In this document: positions 1 through 8,058 of the stretch, piece by piece
Numbering within the stretch: the first letter of the stretch is position 1
Layout of the letters: every line of letters begins with the position of its first letter
From: Sulfurimonas sp.
GTDB taxonomy: Bacteria; Campylobacterota; Campylobacteria; Campylobacterales; Sulfurimonadaceae
Reading direction: 5' to 3'
Length of the DNA stretch: 64,000 nt
Assembly (NCBI RefSeq): GCF_023228785.1
Contig: NZ_JALOAN010000011.1
Location: 1-64,000, forward strand
Notes under the pieces: generated by a model
Databases searched by the model: none
Seen by the model: the letters and a program-made list of their open reading frames with translations, nothing else
Told to the model about the DNA's origin: nothing
Made by a program: the position numbers and the translations under genes

Positions 1-383
1 AGTATAAAAGGCTTTAAAGCCTGATGAGATTGCGGGTCAAGCCCGCAATGACGCGACTTCGTCATCCTGAACTCCACAACCCGTCATCCTGAACTTGATT
101 CAGGATCTCTTGAGGGTTTGAAAAGTATAAAAGGCTTTAAAGCCTGATGAGATTGCGGGTCAAGCCCGCAATGACGCGACTTCGTCATCCTGAACTCCAC
201 AACCCGTCATCCTGAACTTGATTCAGGATCTCTTGAGGGTTTGAAAAGTACAAAAGGCTTTAAAGCCCTGATGAGATTGCGGGTCAAGCCCGCAATGACG
301 GAAATGTTGAGCTTCCAATGACGGAAATGTTGGACTTCAATGACGTAGAGGGAAGCCCGCAATGACGGAAATGTTGGGCTTCA
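1..383. repeat. Palindromic-repeat array with 123-bp tandem period
   Basis: No gene is seen in this stretch. A 123-bp unit is present twice (1-123 and 124-246), with a partial third copy from 247. Each unit holds one palindrome with TTGCGGG/CCCGCAA arms around TCAAG, and one with TCCTGAA/TTCAGGA arms around the same pentamer, each followed or preceded by TGACG/CGTCA. From about 300 the array decays into short 'aatgacggaaatgttg' variants that run up to the first gene. The array reaches the window edge, so its full length is unknown. Confidence 0.9.
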
Positions 384-422
384 ATGACGGAAAAAGCACT
401 AACACCAAAAAGAAGGAAAAAT

Positions 423-1298
423 ATGTTAAACCCTAAAACTTACTACTATGTTCATACAGGCCATCGTATTGGCTTAGACAGATTTAGAAGAGCTTGTACA
501 ATCATTCGACTTTTAAAAGATGTTGATATTACACTTTTATGTTCTGATTATCGTATCGCTCAGATCGCTTCTGAGTTTGGAGTAGATAAGAGTGTGGGAG
601 TTGATGTTGTTAGAAATATTCCTCAGATCGCAAATCATGGTGACAACCTTATCTTTGACTCTGCAGAAGCTAACCCTATAATGCTCCAAGATATGAGAAA
701 CTACTTCTCAGGCTTTATTCGAATAAGCGATGAGAAAAATGACAAAAAAGAAGATGGAGAATTTTTGATATCGCCTTATTTAGAAGGGGATGAAATTTTA
801 AATACTTTAGTCATTGATAAAAAATACTTCCAAGAAAAAGAAAAAACTATAGATATATCTTTTTTCTTCGGTGATGATGATTATGACAAACAATTAGAAA
901 AAAATCTTTCACTTTTAGATGAAATAGATGCTGATTTACTTTTAGGTTTTTACTATTTTTTTGATTATGAAGATATGTTAAAAGAGAAATTTAAGAGACA
1001 TTATGAATTTGAAAAATATGATGATGTCATCCAAAAGTCAAAAATTCTTATCAGTTCATCACATCAAGCAGTTTTAGAAAACCTAGCATCTGGAGGAAAA
1101 CCTATCTTTATTCAAAGAAGAGATTATCCCGATAATTTTTTAGAAATTTTTAAGAAAATGAACATCCCTATAGTGCAAAACTACCAAAATAGTCAGCTCT
1201 TGACAATATTGAAAGCCCATGAAATACACGAGTATTACAAAGTGGAACATAAAAATGAAAAATTGATTGATTTTATAAAAGTTAGCTTAAATTTATAA
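423..1298 (+). CDS. Hypothetical protein, GT-B/PseG-like fold suspected
   Basis: I do not recognise a named family. The N-terminus has a short HTGHRIGLDR segment followed by an amphipathic helix. The C-terminal half has an ISSSHQAVLENLASGGKP stretch. Both recall nucleotide-sugar enzymes of the MurG/PseG (GT-B) type, where a GxGH loop and a C-terminal Gly/Ser-rich loop hold the sugar nucleotide. That link is an inference from pattern only. An in-frame ATG at 384 lies inside repeat DNA and would add 13 residues. I prefer the ATG at 423 because 'agaagga' stands 5-6 nt ahead of it and the protein-like sequence begins there (MLNPKTYYY). No signal peptide or membrane segment is seen. The gene lies just upstream of petABC but is separated from it by a promoter, so a functional link is not implied. 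A soluble protein of 291 aa is predicted. Confidence 0.7.
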   Translation: MLNPKTYYYVHTGHRIGLDRFRRACTIIRLLKDVDITLLCSDYRIAQIASEFGVDKSVGVDVVRNIPQIANHGDNLIFDSAEANPIMLQDMRNYFSGFIRISDEKNDKKEDGEFLISPYLEGDEILNTLVIDKKYFQEKEKTIDISFFFGDDDYDKQLEKNLSLLDEIDADLLLGFYYFFDYEDMLKEKFKRHYEFEKYDDVIQKSKILISSSHQAVLENLASGGKPIFIQRRDYPDNFLEIFKKMNIPIVQNYQNSQLLTILKAHEIHEYYKVEHKNEKLIDFIKVSLNL

Positions 1299-1319
1299 AT
1301 AATTAAAACTAATTTAGTG

Positions 1320-1325
1320 TATAAT
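1320..1325 (+). promoter_or_regulatory. -10 box of the petABC operon
   Basis: TATAAT in the 58-nt gap before petA, 31 nt ahead of its start codon. No clear -35 element is visible, which is normal for sigma-70 promoters of Campylobacterota. Confidence 0.6.
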
Positions 1326-1356
1326 CAGAGTTAAAATTCACACTAAAGTAGCAAAT

Positions 1357-1887
1357 ATGGAAAATAATAGCCGTAGAGGTTTTATGGGTAAAGCGTTTGG
1401 TGCTGTTGCAGCAGTTGGTGCTGTGGGTTCATTAGTCGCGATGAAGAAATCGTGGGATCCACTCCCAAGTGTAAAAGCAGCAGGATTTACAACTCTAGAT
1501 ATGACAACATATCAAGAGGGTGTTATGGTAACTGAAAAATGGAGAGGCAAGCCTATCTTCGTTTTGAAAAAGTCAGCAGAAGTTATGGAGAATGAAAAGG
1601 GAAATCCAGCCGCAGAAGCAAGAAATATCAAAATCGGAGATGACAACTTTATGGTTGCTATCGGACTTTGTACACATCTTGGCTGTATTCCAGCATTTAG
1701 ACCAGCAGAAAACGATTTTTTATGTGCTTGTCATGGTGGTATGTTTGATGCATCTGGTTTAGTTACAAAAGTACCACCTCCACGAGGTTTTGATATTCCT
1801 CCGTTTAAAATTGATGGTACAAATCTGATTTTAGGTGAAGTAGGTCCTGAGTGGCAATCGATGAAAGATAATGGCGTTACGCTATAA
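1357..1887 (+). CDS. petA: Rieske iron-sulfur subunit of cytochrome bc1
   Basis: High-potential 2Fe-2S subunit of ubiquinol-cytochrome c reductase, which takes one electron from quinol at the Qo site and passes it to cytochrome c1. The N-terminus carries a twin-arginine motif (SRRGFMG, residues 5-11) followed by a hydrophobic helix that serves as Tat signal and anchor. Cluster box 1 is CTHLGC (105-110) and box 2 is CACHGG (123-128). The ligands would be Cys105, His107, Cys123 and His126, with Cys110 and Cys125 forming the disulfide. At 176 aa it has normal length. It is the first gene of a tight petABC operon. petB follows after 16 nt with a strong ribosome site. Confidence 0.97.
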   Translation: MENNSRRGFMGKAFGAVAAVGAVGSLVAMKKSWDPLPSVKAAGFTTLDMTTYQEGVMVTEKWRGKPIFVLKKSAEVMENEKGNPAAEARNIKIGDDNFMVAIGLCTHLGCIPAFRPAENDFLCACHGGMFDASGLVTKVPPPRGFDIPPFKIDGTNLILGEVGPEWQSMKDNGVTL

Positions 1888-1903
1888 ATTAGGGGGAAAA
1901 TAA

Positions 1904-3121
1904 ATGGCACATTTTACGAAGGCAACTGGTGTTAAAGATTGGTTAAACCAAAGATTAGCAGTTGAGACGGTAGAAAAGGTGATGATGTCGGAATATTGGA
2001 TTCCGAAAAACATTAACTTTCTATGGGCAATGGGGATGGTTTTAGTAGTTACATTTGTACTACTATTGGTTTCAGGTATATTTTTACTTATGTACTATGT
2101 ACCAACTGTTGATGAGGCATTTTATAGTGTAAACTATACGATAATGAGAGAAGTTGACTTTGGTTGGTTATGGAGACATGTTCACGGTGTAGCTGCATCT
2201 GTTGTCTTTTTAGTTATCTACATTCATATGTTTACTGGTATCTATTACGGTTCTTATAAGAAGGGTCGTGAAATGATTTGGATATCTGGTATGCTTCTTT
2301 TTGTCGCTTTTTCAGCTGAAGCATTTTCAGGGTATATGTTACCATGGGGACAAATGAGTTACTGGGCTGGTATGGTTATTACTAACCTGTTTGCTGGTGG
2401 TTCACTTCATGCAGATGGACTTGTTGAGTGGATTCGTGGAGACTATGTTCCTGCACAAGCATTTTTGGGTCGTTTCTTTATGTTACATGTACTTCTTTTA
2501 CCACTTGCTATTGTAGGACTTATCGGTCTTCACTTTGCAGCACTTCGTATCCCGCATGTAAACAATCAAGATGGAGAAGAGATAGATTTTGATGTTGAGT
2601 CAAAAAAATATCTTGATGGAAACAAAGCTGAAAGTAAAGTTATGAGATTTGCAAATGACTTTATGTCTAAAGATATGATGGTTGTTGGAATTTTCTTAAT
2701 CTTCTTCTTTTACCTAGTATTTTGGAACTATAGTTTCGCACTTGACCCCGTAAACTTTGATCCAGCAGATGGACTTAAAACACCTGCACATATCTACCCA
2801 GAGTGGTATTTCTTGTGGTCGTATGAAATTCTTCGTCCGTTTAACATTGACTTAGGTCTTGTACTATTTGGTTTTGCTCAAGTTATCTTTGTGTTCTTAC
2901 CATTTCTAGATAGAAGTCCAAACACATGTCCAGCAAATCGTCGTGGAACAATGTTTAAAGTTTGGTTTTGGTTGATGCTCTCAAACATGATAGTTCTGAC
3001 TGCCATGGGTAAACTACCTCCAGAAGGTATATTTAGTACTATTGGACTTGTTGCGGCTATATTGTTTGTTGTACAGTGGTTAGCACTTCCATTTATAACA
3101 TCTAGGGAAAAAAAGGTATAA
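1904..3121 (+). CDS. petB: Cytochrome b subunit of cytochrome bc1
   Basis: Membrane quinol-oxidising core of complex III, about eight transmembrane helices in 405 aa. Heme ligands are His94/His108 in helix B and His195/His210 in helix D. The second pair is 15 residues apart, as in cytochrome b6 rather than mitochondrial cytochrome b (14). The Qo motif PEWY is at 299-302. It is a single full-length chain, not split as in b6f. It lies between petA and petC with 10 nt to petC, so the three are one transcription unit. Confidence 0.97.
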   Translation: MAHFTKATGVKDWLNQRLAVETVEKVMMSEYWIPKNINFLWAMGMVLVVTFVLLLVSGIFLLMYYVPTVDEAFYSVNYTIMREVDFGWLWRHVHGVAASVVFLVIYIHMFTGIYYGSYKKGREMIWISGMLLFVAFSAEAFSGYMLPWGQMSYWAGMVITNLFAGGSLHADGLVEWIRGDYVPAQAFLGRFFMLHVLLLPLAIVGLIGLHFAALRIPHVNNQDGEEIDFDVESKKYLDGNKAESKVMRFANDFMSKDMMVVGIFLIFFFYLVFWNYSFALDPVNFDPADGLKTPAHIYPEWYFLWSYEILRPFNIDLGLVLFGFAQVIFVFLPFLDRSPNTCPANRRGTMFKVWFWLMLSNMIVLTAMGKLPPEGIFSTIGLVAAILFVVQWLALPFITSREKKV

Positions 3122-3131
3122 GGATAAAGAT

Positions 3132-4076
3132 ATGAAAAATAAAGAACCAATAATTTTAATAGTCGTCATCTTCTTTTCGCTTGTAACTTACTACCTAGTT
3201 GAGCCTTTTGCTCATGGTGTAATGCACAAGCATGTAGATAGTGAAAACTTTCAGTACAACGACTTACCCGCTCTTACAAAGACAGGTAATGTTGCAAATG
3301 GTCAAGAGTTGATAATAAATGCAGGTTGTGTTGGTTGTCACTCTATGGAAAAAGCTGGTATGCCAGCTCCTATGGATCCAGTAATGGCAGCTCAAAGTTA
3401 TGGTGTAAATCCACCAGACTTAAGTGAAGCTGGTGCTGTTTACGATGCTAAGTTCTTAGCGGAGCTTATCAAAAACCCAGCACACGCACTAAAAGTTGAA
3501 CATAAGTTTGATGAGTCAAAAGGTGAGATGCACCCGATGGTTCCGTTTTATGGAATGGGCGGAGACATAGATCAAGAAGTAGCTGATATGGTAGCTTACT
3601 TACAAGATCTAGCTGTTTCACCAGATGAAGTAACTCCTGCTATGGCATTTGAAAATGCTTGTGGTAGATGTCACGCAGTTGGTTATGAAAACTGGACTCA
3701 GATAGGTACAAAACCATCATTTAAACATGAAAAAGACTCACTAGCGTTTGATATAAAAGTTATGGAGTATGAAGAGTCACTTACTAAGTATATGGGTAAA
3801 CTACCTCCAGATTTGAGTATATATATTCGTTCTCGTAGTGAAGACTTTTTAAGAACTTTTATAGAAAATCCTCAAAATCACTTAGCTGGGACTGCTATGC
3901 CTCGTGTTGGTGTAACTGCTGATGCTGCTGATAAAGTTTTAGAGTATATGAAAGACTCAGGTGATACTAAGCGTCACGAAAGAGAAGAGATAGGTAAAAT
4001 GGTAATGATATACATAGTTATATTTGCTATTTTTGCATTCCTATGGAAAAAACAAGTTTGGAGAGACTTACACTAA
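3132..4076 (+). CDS. petC: Diheme cytochrome c1 subunit of cytochrome bc1
   Basis: Accepts electrons from the Rieske protein and passes them to soluble cytochrome c. Two CxxCH heme sites are visible: CVGCH (66-70) and CGRCH (177-181). They mark the tandem diheme c1 typical of Campylobacterota instead of the monoheme c1 of mitochondria. One membrane helix is near the N-terminus (about 6-23) and a second near the C-terminus (about 290-305), with the heme domains in the periplasm. The length is 314 aa. It is the last gene of petABC, with an 'aaggata' ribosome site overlapping the end of petB. Repeat DNA begins within a few bases of its stop codon. Confidence 0.96.
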   Translation: MKNKEPIILIVVIFFSLVTYYLVEPFAHGVMHKHVDSENFQYNDLPALTKTGNVANGQELIINAGCVGCHSMEKAGMPAPMDPVMAAQSYGVNPPDLSEAGAVYDAKFLAELIKNPAHALKVEHKFDESKGEMHPMVPFYGMGGDIDQEVADMVAYLQDLAVSPDEVTPAMAFENACGRCHAVGYENWTQIGTKPSFKHEKDSLAFDIKVMEYEESLTKYMGKLPPDLSIYIRSRSEDFLRTFIENPQNHLAGTAMPRVGVTADAADKVLEYMKDSGDTKRHEREEIGKMVMIYIVIFAIFAFLWKKQVWRDLH

Positions 4077-4152
4077 GTTAAAACCTCCACGCAATGACAA
4101 CCATGTCATTGCGAACTCACACTCCCGTCATTGCGGGCTACACTCTTCACTA

Positions 4153-4230
4153 GTTCCCATGCTCTGCGTGGGAACTCATATATATCTAAGTTGCAAGTAC
4201 ACATATAGACTCCCACGCAGAGCATGGGAG
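4153..4230. repeat. Twin-hairpin element, family T1, copy 1
   Basis: Two short hairpins (left GTTCCCATGC-TCT-GCGTGGGAAC, right CTCCCACGC-AGA-GCATGGGAG) flank an AT-rich spacer of about 35 bp containing 'catatatat'. The two hairpins are also complementary to each other, so the element can form one long stem. Related copies are at 11279, 30742 and 55731. Confidence 0.85.
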
Positions 4231-4271
4231 TCAGAAAAACCCTCAAGAGATCCTGAATCAAGTTCAGGATG

Positions 4272-4331
4272 ACGGGTTGCGGGAGTTCAAGACGGAGTGC
4301 GGGAGTTCAAGACGGAGTGCGGGAGTTCAGG
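4272..4331 (+). repeat. 20-bp tandem repeat, three units
   Basis: Three consecutive 20-bp units of the type ACGG(A/G)(G/T)TGCGGGAGTTCA(A/G)G. The same unit occurs five times at 4981-5080, and both arrays end with 'cagg' followed by 'atgacggagtgg'. Confidence 0.9.
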
Positions 4332-4486
4332 ATGACGGAGTGGCGTCATTGAAGCCCAACACTTCCGTCATTGCGGGCTTGACCCGCAATCTCATCAGGC
4401 TTTAAAATTTCTCTCGTTGTAGATCTCCTTAGGCAGAACAATTTAGCTTCATCTCCACCTTGATTTTATATTTTTCTTTATTAGTG

Positions 4487-4492
4487 TATAAT
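4487..4492 (+). promoter_or_regulatory. -10 box directly before the microprotein gene
   Basis: TATAAT ends 5 nt before the ATG at 4498, and no Shine-Dalgarno lies between. Transcription would start at or next to the start codon, giving a leaderless mRNA. Confidence 0.55.
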
Positions 4493-4497
4493 GTTTT

Positions 4498-4728
4498 ATG
4501 GCAAAAATAGATGAGATAAAAGAACTTATAGGTTTTTTAAAAGCAATTTTTATAACATTGATAGTTATCGATACATCTTTGATAGCTTGGATATTTAAAA
4601 ATTATTTTAATGAAATTTATTGGAAGTTGTATATTGTTCTATTTTTAATAATTATTATATCTTTTAGTATTGCAAAGCTTTTTACAAAAATACTAAAAGA
4701 GATTAAAAGTTTAAAGGAGATTAAGTAA
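4498..4728 (+). CDS. Small two-helix membrane protein of a microprotein pair
   Basis: A 76-aa protein with a short polar N-terminus (MAKIDEIKELIGFLK), two predicted transmembrane helices (about 16-34 and 43-60) and a lysine-rich tail with an IKSLKEIK end. I do not know its function. Its stop codon overlaps the start of a 28-aa hydrophobic ORF (TAATG), which suggests translational coupling. The pair stands alone between two repeat islands. The layout resembles unnamed two-gene membrane cassettes or small toxin-antitoxin-like modules, but nothing in the sequence proves such a role. Start choice: the only ATG near the TATAAT box, with no ribosome site. Confidence 0.75.
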   Translation: MAKIDEIKELIGFLKAIFITLIVIDTSLIAWIFKNYFNEIYWKLYIVLFLIIIISFSIAKLFTKILKEIKSLKEIK

Positions 4729-4814
4729 TGATACCACTAGTATTATCTCTCATAACAGGGCTAGCTTTATTGATATTTATAGTTTATAAAATACAGAAAT
4801 TTGAAATAAATTAA
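4728..4814 (+). CDS. 28-residue single-helix membrane peptide
   Basis: Short ORF beginning MIPLVLSLITGLALLIF and ending in a basic tail (YKIQKFEIN). It would form one membrane helix of about 18 residues. It has an 'aaggaga' ribosome site 10 nt upstream, inside the previous gene, and its ATG overlaps that gene's stop as TAATG. The overlap, the ribosome site and the complete hydrophobic segment argue that it is real despite its size. Function unknown; presumably a partner of the 76-aa protein. Confidence 0.6.
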   Translation: MIPLVLSLITGLALLIFIVYKIQKFEIN

Positions 4815-4817
4815 ACT

Positions 4818-5182
4818 CACACTTCCGTCACTGAAGCCCAATACTTCCGTCATTGCGGGCTCAACACTTCCGTCATTGCGGGCTTGACCCGCAATCTCAT
4901 TAGGCTTTAAAACCTTTTTGTACTTTAAAACCTTTTGTACTTTTCAAACCCTCAAGAGATCCTGAATCAAGTTCAGGATGACGGAGTGCGGGAGTTCAAG
5001 ACGGAGTGCGGGAGTTCAAGACGGAGTGCGGGAGTTCAAGACGGGTTGCGGGAGTTCAAGACGGGTTGCGGGAGTTCAGGATGACGGAGTGGCGTCATTG
5101 AAGCCCAACACTTCCGTCATTGAAGCCCAACACTTCCGTCATTGCGGGCTTGACCCGCAATCTCATTAGGCTTTTAAAGTTT
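4818..5182. repeat. Repeat island B after the microprotein pair
   Basis: Gene-free stretch made of several 'acttccgtcattgaagcccaac' fragments, two inverse TTGCGGG-type palindromes, one TCCTGAA palindrome and the 20-bp tandem array at 4981-5080. Its composition mirrors island A, so the microprotein pair is bracketed by similar DNA in the same orientation. Confidence 0.9.
4981..5080 (+). repeat. 20-bp tandem repeat, five units
   Basis: Five head-to-tail 20-bp units with no spacers: three of the ACGGAGTGC type followed by two of the ACGGGTTGC type. The copy number differs from the 4272-4331 array (three), as expected for slippage. Confidence 0.92.
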
Positions 5183-5185
5183 ATG

Positions 5186-5644
5186 TTACTTCTTCTCTAC
5201 AACTACAAGAGTATTTACTAAGAGATCATGCAAAGCTTTTTTGTCTTTTCTGTATAGAGGTAGAAAAAGTCCTAAAAATGTCGCTGATGTGAATAAAAAA
5301 GCGATAAATCTTAAAAGGGCTCTGAAAAAACCTATGTATTGTCCGCTTCTGCTATCGACCACTTTCATCTCATAAGCTTTTTTCCCAGGGGTTTGTCCAA
5401 ATCTACTAATAAGAAGTGCATAGATAAGTCCATATAGAGCAGTGCTTAAAAGTGGAGCTAGTTGTGATGCTTGAAAGTCATCTTTACCATCCATTATGAC
5501 ATAAGCACTTATATAGAGTATGGGAGCATAAATCATAAACATATCTGTTATAAATGCTTTTATCCTGCTTGTATACTTTGCGTAGGTATATTTAGGTTTT
5601 TGTGATGTGTTTTTTTGGTTTTTTTTCAATTTTCTGAATCTCAT
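5186..5644 (-). CDS. RDD family membrane protein
   Basis: A 152-aa membrane protein with the RDD family layout. A first helix contains the Arg...Asp pair (SRIKAFITDM). A second helix leads into the conserved GQTPGKKAYEMKVVD loop. A third follows, then a C-terminal KDKKALHDLLVNTLVVV motif. RDD proteins are small inner-membrane proteins, some linked to ion transport, but the exact role here is not shown. It begins with an ATG 7 nt after a TATAAT box (complement of 5652-5657) without a ribosome site. It ends against repeat island B. Confidence 0.88.
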   Translation of the reverse strand: MRFRKLKKNQKNTSQKPKYTYAKYTSRIKAFITDMFMIYAPILYISAYVIMDGKDDFQASQLAPLLSTALYGLIYALLISRFGQTPGKKAYEMKVVDSRSGQYIGFFRALLRFIAFLFTSATFLGLFLPLYRKDKKALHDLLVNTLVVVEKK

Positions 5645-5651
5645 AAGGCAA

Positions 5652-5657
5652 ATTATA
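5652..5657 (-). promoter_or_regulatory. -10 box of the RDD gene (leaderless type)
   Basis: On the minus strand this reads TATAAT, 7 nt ahead of the ATG at 5644. Transcription would start at or beside the start codon. Confidence 0.5.
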
Positions 5658-5783
5658 GCAAAAAAGATGAAACTTTAAACAAAAAAATTAGTTAAAAGTG
5701 CCAAAAAACGGCTATATATGCCTAAAAGTAAACTAATAACTAATAAAACTTATGATTTAAACTTAATTTAAAAATTACCCTTG

Positions 5784-5789
5784 TACAAT
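5784..5789 (+). promoter_or_regulatory. Probable -10 box of the porin gene
   Basis: TACAAT in an AT-rich stretch about 115 nt upstream of the porin start. This implies a leader of about 105 nt that contains the hairpin at 5817-5863. Confidence 0.4.
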
Positions 5790-5816
5790 ATGTAGTCTCA
5801 AAATGTATCACATGAG

Positions 5817-5863
5817 AGAAGTGATAGTGGAATAACACTTGCTGTTACTCTTCTATCACTTCT
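5817..5863 (+). promoter_or_regulatory. Leader hairpin of the porin mRNA
   Basis: An 11-bp perfect inverted repeat (AGAAGTGATAG at 5817-5827 and CTATCACTTCT at 5853-5863) with a 25-nt loop lies 40 nt before the porin start. A stable 5' hairpin is a common way to protect an abundant outer-membrane-protein mRNA. That role is an inference. Confidence 0.5.
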
Positions 5864-5902
5864 TAAAAGTGGTAACTTTTAAAAAAAAACAGGAGAATTA
5901 GA

Positions 5903-7243
5903 ATGAAAAAAACAATGGTTTCTTTAGCGGCAGCGTCGCTAATCGCAACAACTGCAATGGCAGCTGACAAAGGTATCGATATCGTAACAACTGGTCAAGC
6001 GGTTCTTTACTATGAAACAAGTGATAACAATGGTAAAACTGAAAGTGTTCCAGGTGCTGGAGACTTTAAAGATCGTTCAAGTCTATTTCACCAAGACAGT
6101 TCACAAGCTAACGTTGGTCTTCAACTAAACCTTGATGCAGATCTTAAAAATAACTTCACTTTTGGTTCACAAATCTCTTACTTAGGCACAGCTGGTTTAG
6201 AGAAGAATCTTGTTTCTAATGTTAAACAAGATTTAGGTTTAAGTACTAAAAAAGACACAACTGGTCAATTAGCTCTAACTCAGATCTATATAGCTAAAAA
6301 GATAGGTAATACTACAGTTAAGATTGGTCGTCAAGAGCTTCCAAAATCACTCTCTCCTTTTGCTTACTCAGAGGGTTGGAATGTTTTCAAGAACACTTTT
6401 GATGCAGTTTTAGTGGTAAACACTGATATTCCAGATACTACTTTAGTTGGTGCTTATGTTTCAGGTGGAACAGGTATGAATCTATCTAGTACTAGTGATT
6501 TAACTCCAAAAGTTAATATTGATGGTGCAACAACTGTTGGTGGAACAGCTTATATGGCAACTGTTCAAAACAAGTCTATTCCAATGACTACAATTACTGC
6601 TTCTTACTATAGAGTAGCTAAAATATCTAATACTAGTCTACCAGCTACTGTAGTTTTAGATGGTGCTGATGCATTATGGGCTGATGTAGCTGTTGCCGGA
6701 AAAGATTTACCACTAGGTCTTAAATTTGGACTTCAAGGTGGTCAACTTTCATCAGATTCTTCTCTTGTAGCTGATACAAACGCATTTGGTGGTAAAATTG
6801 GTATGTCTCCAATTGATGCACTTACTCTATGTGTAGCATTTACATCAGTAGATGGTGATGATAATAAAGCTAATATAGCTGTTAAAAACTTTGGTACAGG
6901 TATCAAATCTCCACTATATACTCAAATGATATATAACCAAGATGCTATCGCTTTAGATGCAGATACTTTCATGCTTAAAGCTGCTTACAACACTGGTGAC
7001 TATGGTACAGTTACAGCTCAATATGCTTTTACTTCAGCTGGAAACTCAAATCTTAACACTTACAGTGTAGGCGCCGTTGATAAGGGAAATGATTACGGTG
7101 AGTTTGACCTAATCTATAGCGTAAAAGCTGCAGGTGTTCAATACTTCGCTGCATACATCAACCGTTCATGGGATAAAAAAGATGGAATTAATGCTGCTGA
7201 CACTGACCACAGACTTCGTGTTTGGGGTCGTTACAACTTCTAA
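5903..7243 (+). CDS. Major outer membrane porin
   Basis: Beta-barrel outer membrane porin of the Campylobacterota MOMP/OprD-like type. A signal peptide covers residues 1-20 (MKKTMVSLAA... ending in AMA). The mature chain is rich in alternating hydrophobic strands and Gly/Asn turns. It contains an EGWNVFKNTFDAVL segment after strand KIGRQELP, as in these porins. The last residue is Phe (RLRVWGRYNF), the usual BAM recognition end. The length is 446 aa. An 'aggaga' ribosome site lies 9 nt upstream. It is monocistronic with its own leader hairpin and a downstream palindromic terminator, consistent with strong expression. Confidence 0.93.
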   Translation: MKKTMVSLAAASLIATTAMAADKGIDIVTTGQAVLYYETSDNNGKTESVPGAGDFKDRSSLFHQDSSQANVGLQLNLDADLKNNFTFGSQISYLGTAGLEKNLVSNVKQDLGLSTKKDTTGQLALTQIYIAKKIGNTTVKIGRQELPKSLSPFAYSEGWNVFKNTFDAVLVVNTDIPDTTLVGAYVSGGTGMNLSSTSDLTPKVNIDGATTVGGTAYMATVQNKSIPMTTITASYYRVAKISNTSLPATVVLDGADALWADVAVAGKDLPLGLKFGLQGGQLSSDSSLVADTNAFGGKIGMSPIDALTLCVAFTSVDGDDNKANIAVKNFGTGIKSPLYTQMIYNQDAIALDADTFMLKAAYNTGDYGTVTAQYAFTSAGNSNLNTYSVGAVDKGNDYGEFDLIYSVKAAGVQYFAAYINRSWDKKDGINAADTDHRLRVWGRYNF

Positions 7244-7280
7244 TAAGCACTTAGCTTAAAGAATCGAACTACTAAAAACT

Positions 7281-7312
7281 TTCCTACGCTTTTAAAGCGT
7301 AGGAATTCTTCA
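7281..7312 (+). terminator. Terminator after the porin gene
   Basis: A near-perfect palindrome (TTCCTACGCTTT/AAAGCGTAGGAA, 7281-7305), 38 nt after the porin stop, followed by a T-rich stretch. Confidence 0.75.
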
Positions 7313-7342
7313 AAATAAATCCCCCAATCAAAAACTTTATGA

Positions 7343-7348
7343 TATAAT
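7343..7348 (+). promoter_or_regulatory. -10 box of the lipoprotein gene
   Basis: TATAAT 30 nt upstream of the ATG at 7379; a GAGAGAAAT ribosome-site-like stretch lies between. Confidence 0.55.
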
Positions 7349-7378
7349 CTCTCTACTTTAAACTAAGAGAGAAATCAT

Positions 7379-8053
7379 ATGAACATAGTTAAAACACTCC
7401 TACTAACAGCCACTTTACTACTCTTTAGTGCATGTGGAAACAAAACAGCTTTTAAACTTCAAGAACCACTGGAAAATGCAGCTTTAGTATATGTATATGC
7501 AAAAGTAAAACTAGACTCTAGTGAGAGCTCAAACCGTGGTGAATACTCACTTCGTATAAATAATAAACCAGTTATGCAAAGAGTAAGAGATGGTGAATAT
7601 ATGGTCTTTAATCTAAAGCCTCAGCCTATGACACTCTCAGCTACAAAAGCTCAGATACAAGAAGTAGTGCTTGACCTTGACTTAAAAGCAGGAGAGACTT
7701 ACTATTTTAAAATAGTTGACAGCCAAGATGGAAGTGCCTTTGATTTTGTAAAAGTTAAAAACTCAGAAGCAAAAACAGAGATAGCCTCAACTGGACTAGC
7801 AGGATCATCAGAAGAGTCACCAGAAAACATCATAACAGAGTTTGTAAACCCTAAAAAAACTGAATCTATGGAAGTTGTAGCACCTGTAGTAGTTCCTGTA
7901 ACAACACAAGTTCCAATGGCTAAACAAACACCAATGCAAACAGCACCGATGTCAAAAACAGATGAGATCATGAAAGCTTATGAGATGAAAGAAAAAGGCA
8001 TACTAAGCGATGAAGAGTTTAAAACTCTAAAAACAAATATACTAAATAAGTAA
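7379..8053 (+). CDS. DUF2846-type lipoprotein with C-terminal SHOCT motif
   Basis: A 224-aa lipoprotein. The signal peptide ends in a lipobox (LLFSAC) with Cys19 as the lipidated residue. The middle region (about 35-120; [31 protein letters not shown]) matches the DUF2846 pattern of small beta-rich lipoproteins. A Pro/Thr/Gln-rich linker follows. The last 30 residues ([19 protein letters not shown]) look like a SHOCT oligomerisation motif. No enzymatic residues are evident. moaA starts 5 nt downstream, so the two are probably co-transcribed although functionally unrelated. Confidence 0.75.
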   Translation: MNIVKTLLLTATLLLFSACGNKTAFKLQEPLENAALVYVYAKVKLDSSESSNRGEYSLRINNKPVMQRVRDGEYMVFNLKPQPMTLSATKAQIQEVVLDLDLKAGETYYFKIVDSQDGSAFDFVKVKNSEAKTEIASTGLAGSSEESPENIITEFVNPKKTESMEVVAPVVVPVTTQVPMAKQTPMQTAPMSKTDEIMKAYEMKEKGILSDEEFKTLKTNILNK

Positions 8054-8058
8054 AAAAG

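Larger units (their letters stand above)
4077..4410. repeat. Repeat island A between petC and the microprotein pair
   Basis: This gene-free stretch holds, in order: short 'cgtcattgcg' fragments, a twin-hairpin element (4153-4230), a TCCTGAA-TCAAG-TTCAGGA palindrome with TGACG (about 4251-4274), three 20-bp tandem units (4272-4331), and an inverse TTGCGGG palindrome (4366-4391). An ORF can be drawn through it, but it only translates repeats. Confidence 0.9.

Noticed and set aside
384..422. Upstream ATG for the first gene
   Set aside because: The 13 extra residues come from repeat DNA and the downstream ATG at 423 has the ribosome site.
4024..4272. ORF of 82 codons across the petC end and the repeat island
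   Set aside because: It reads through the petC 3' end in another frame and then through hairpins and palindromes; no ribosome site and no protein-like composition.
4981..5080. CRISPR-like array
   Set aside because: Units are contiguous 20-mers without spacers and no cas gene is in the window.
4978..5169. ORF of 63 codons with repeated GVREFKTGCGSSRR-like peptide
   Set aside because: It is only the translation of the 20-bp tandem array and adjoining palindromes.
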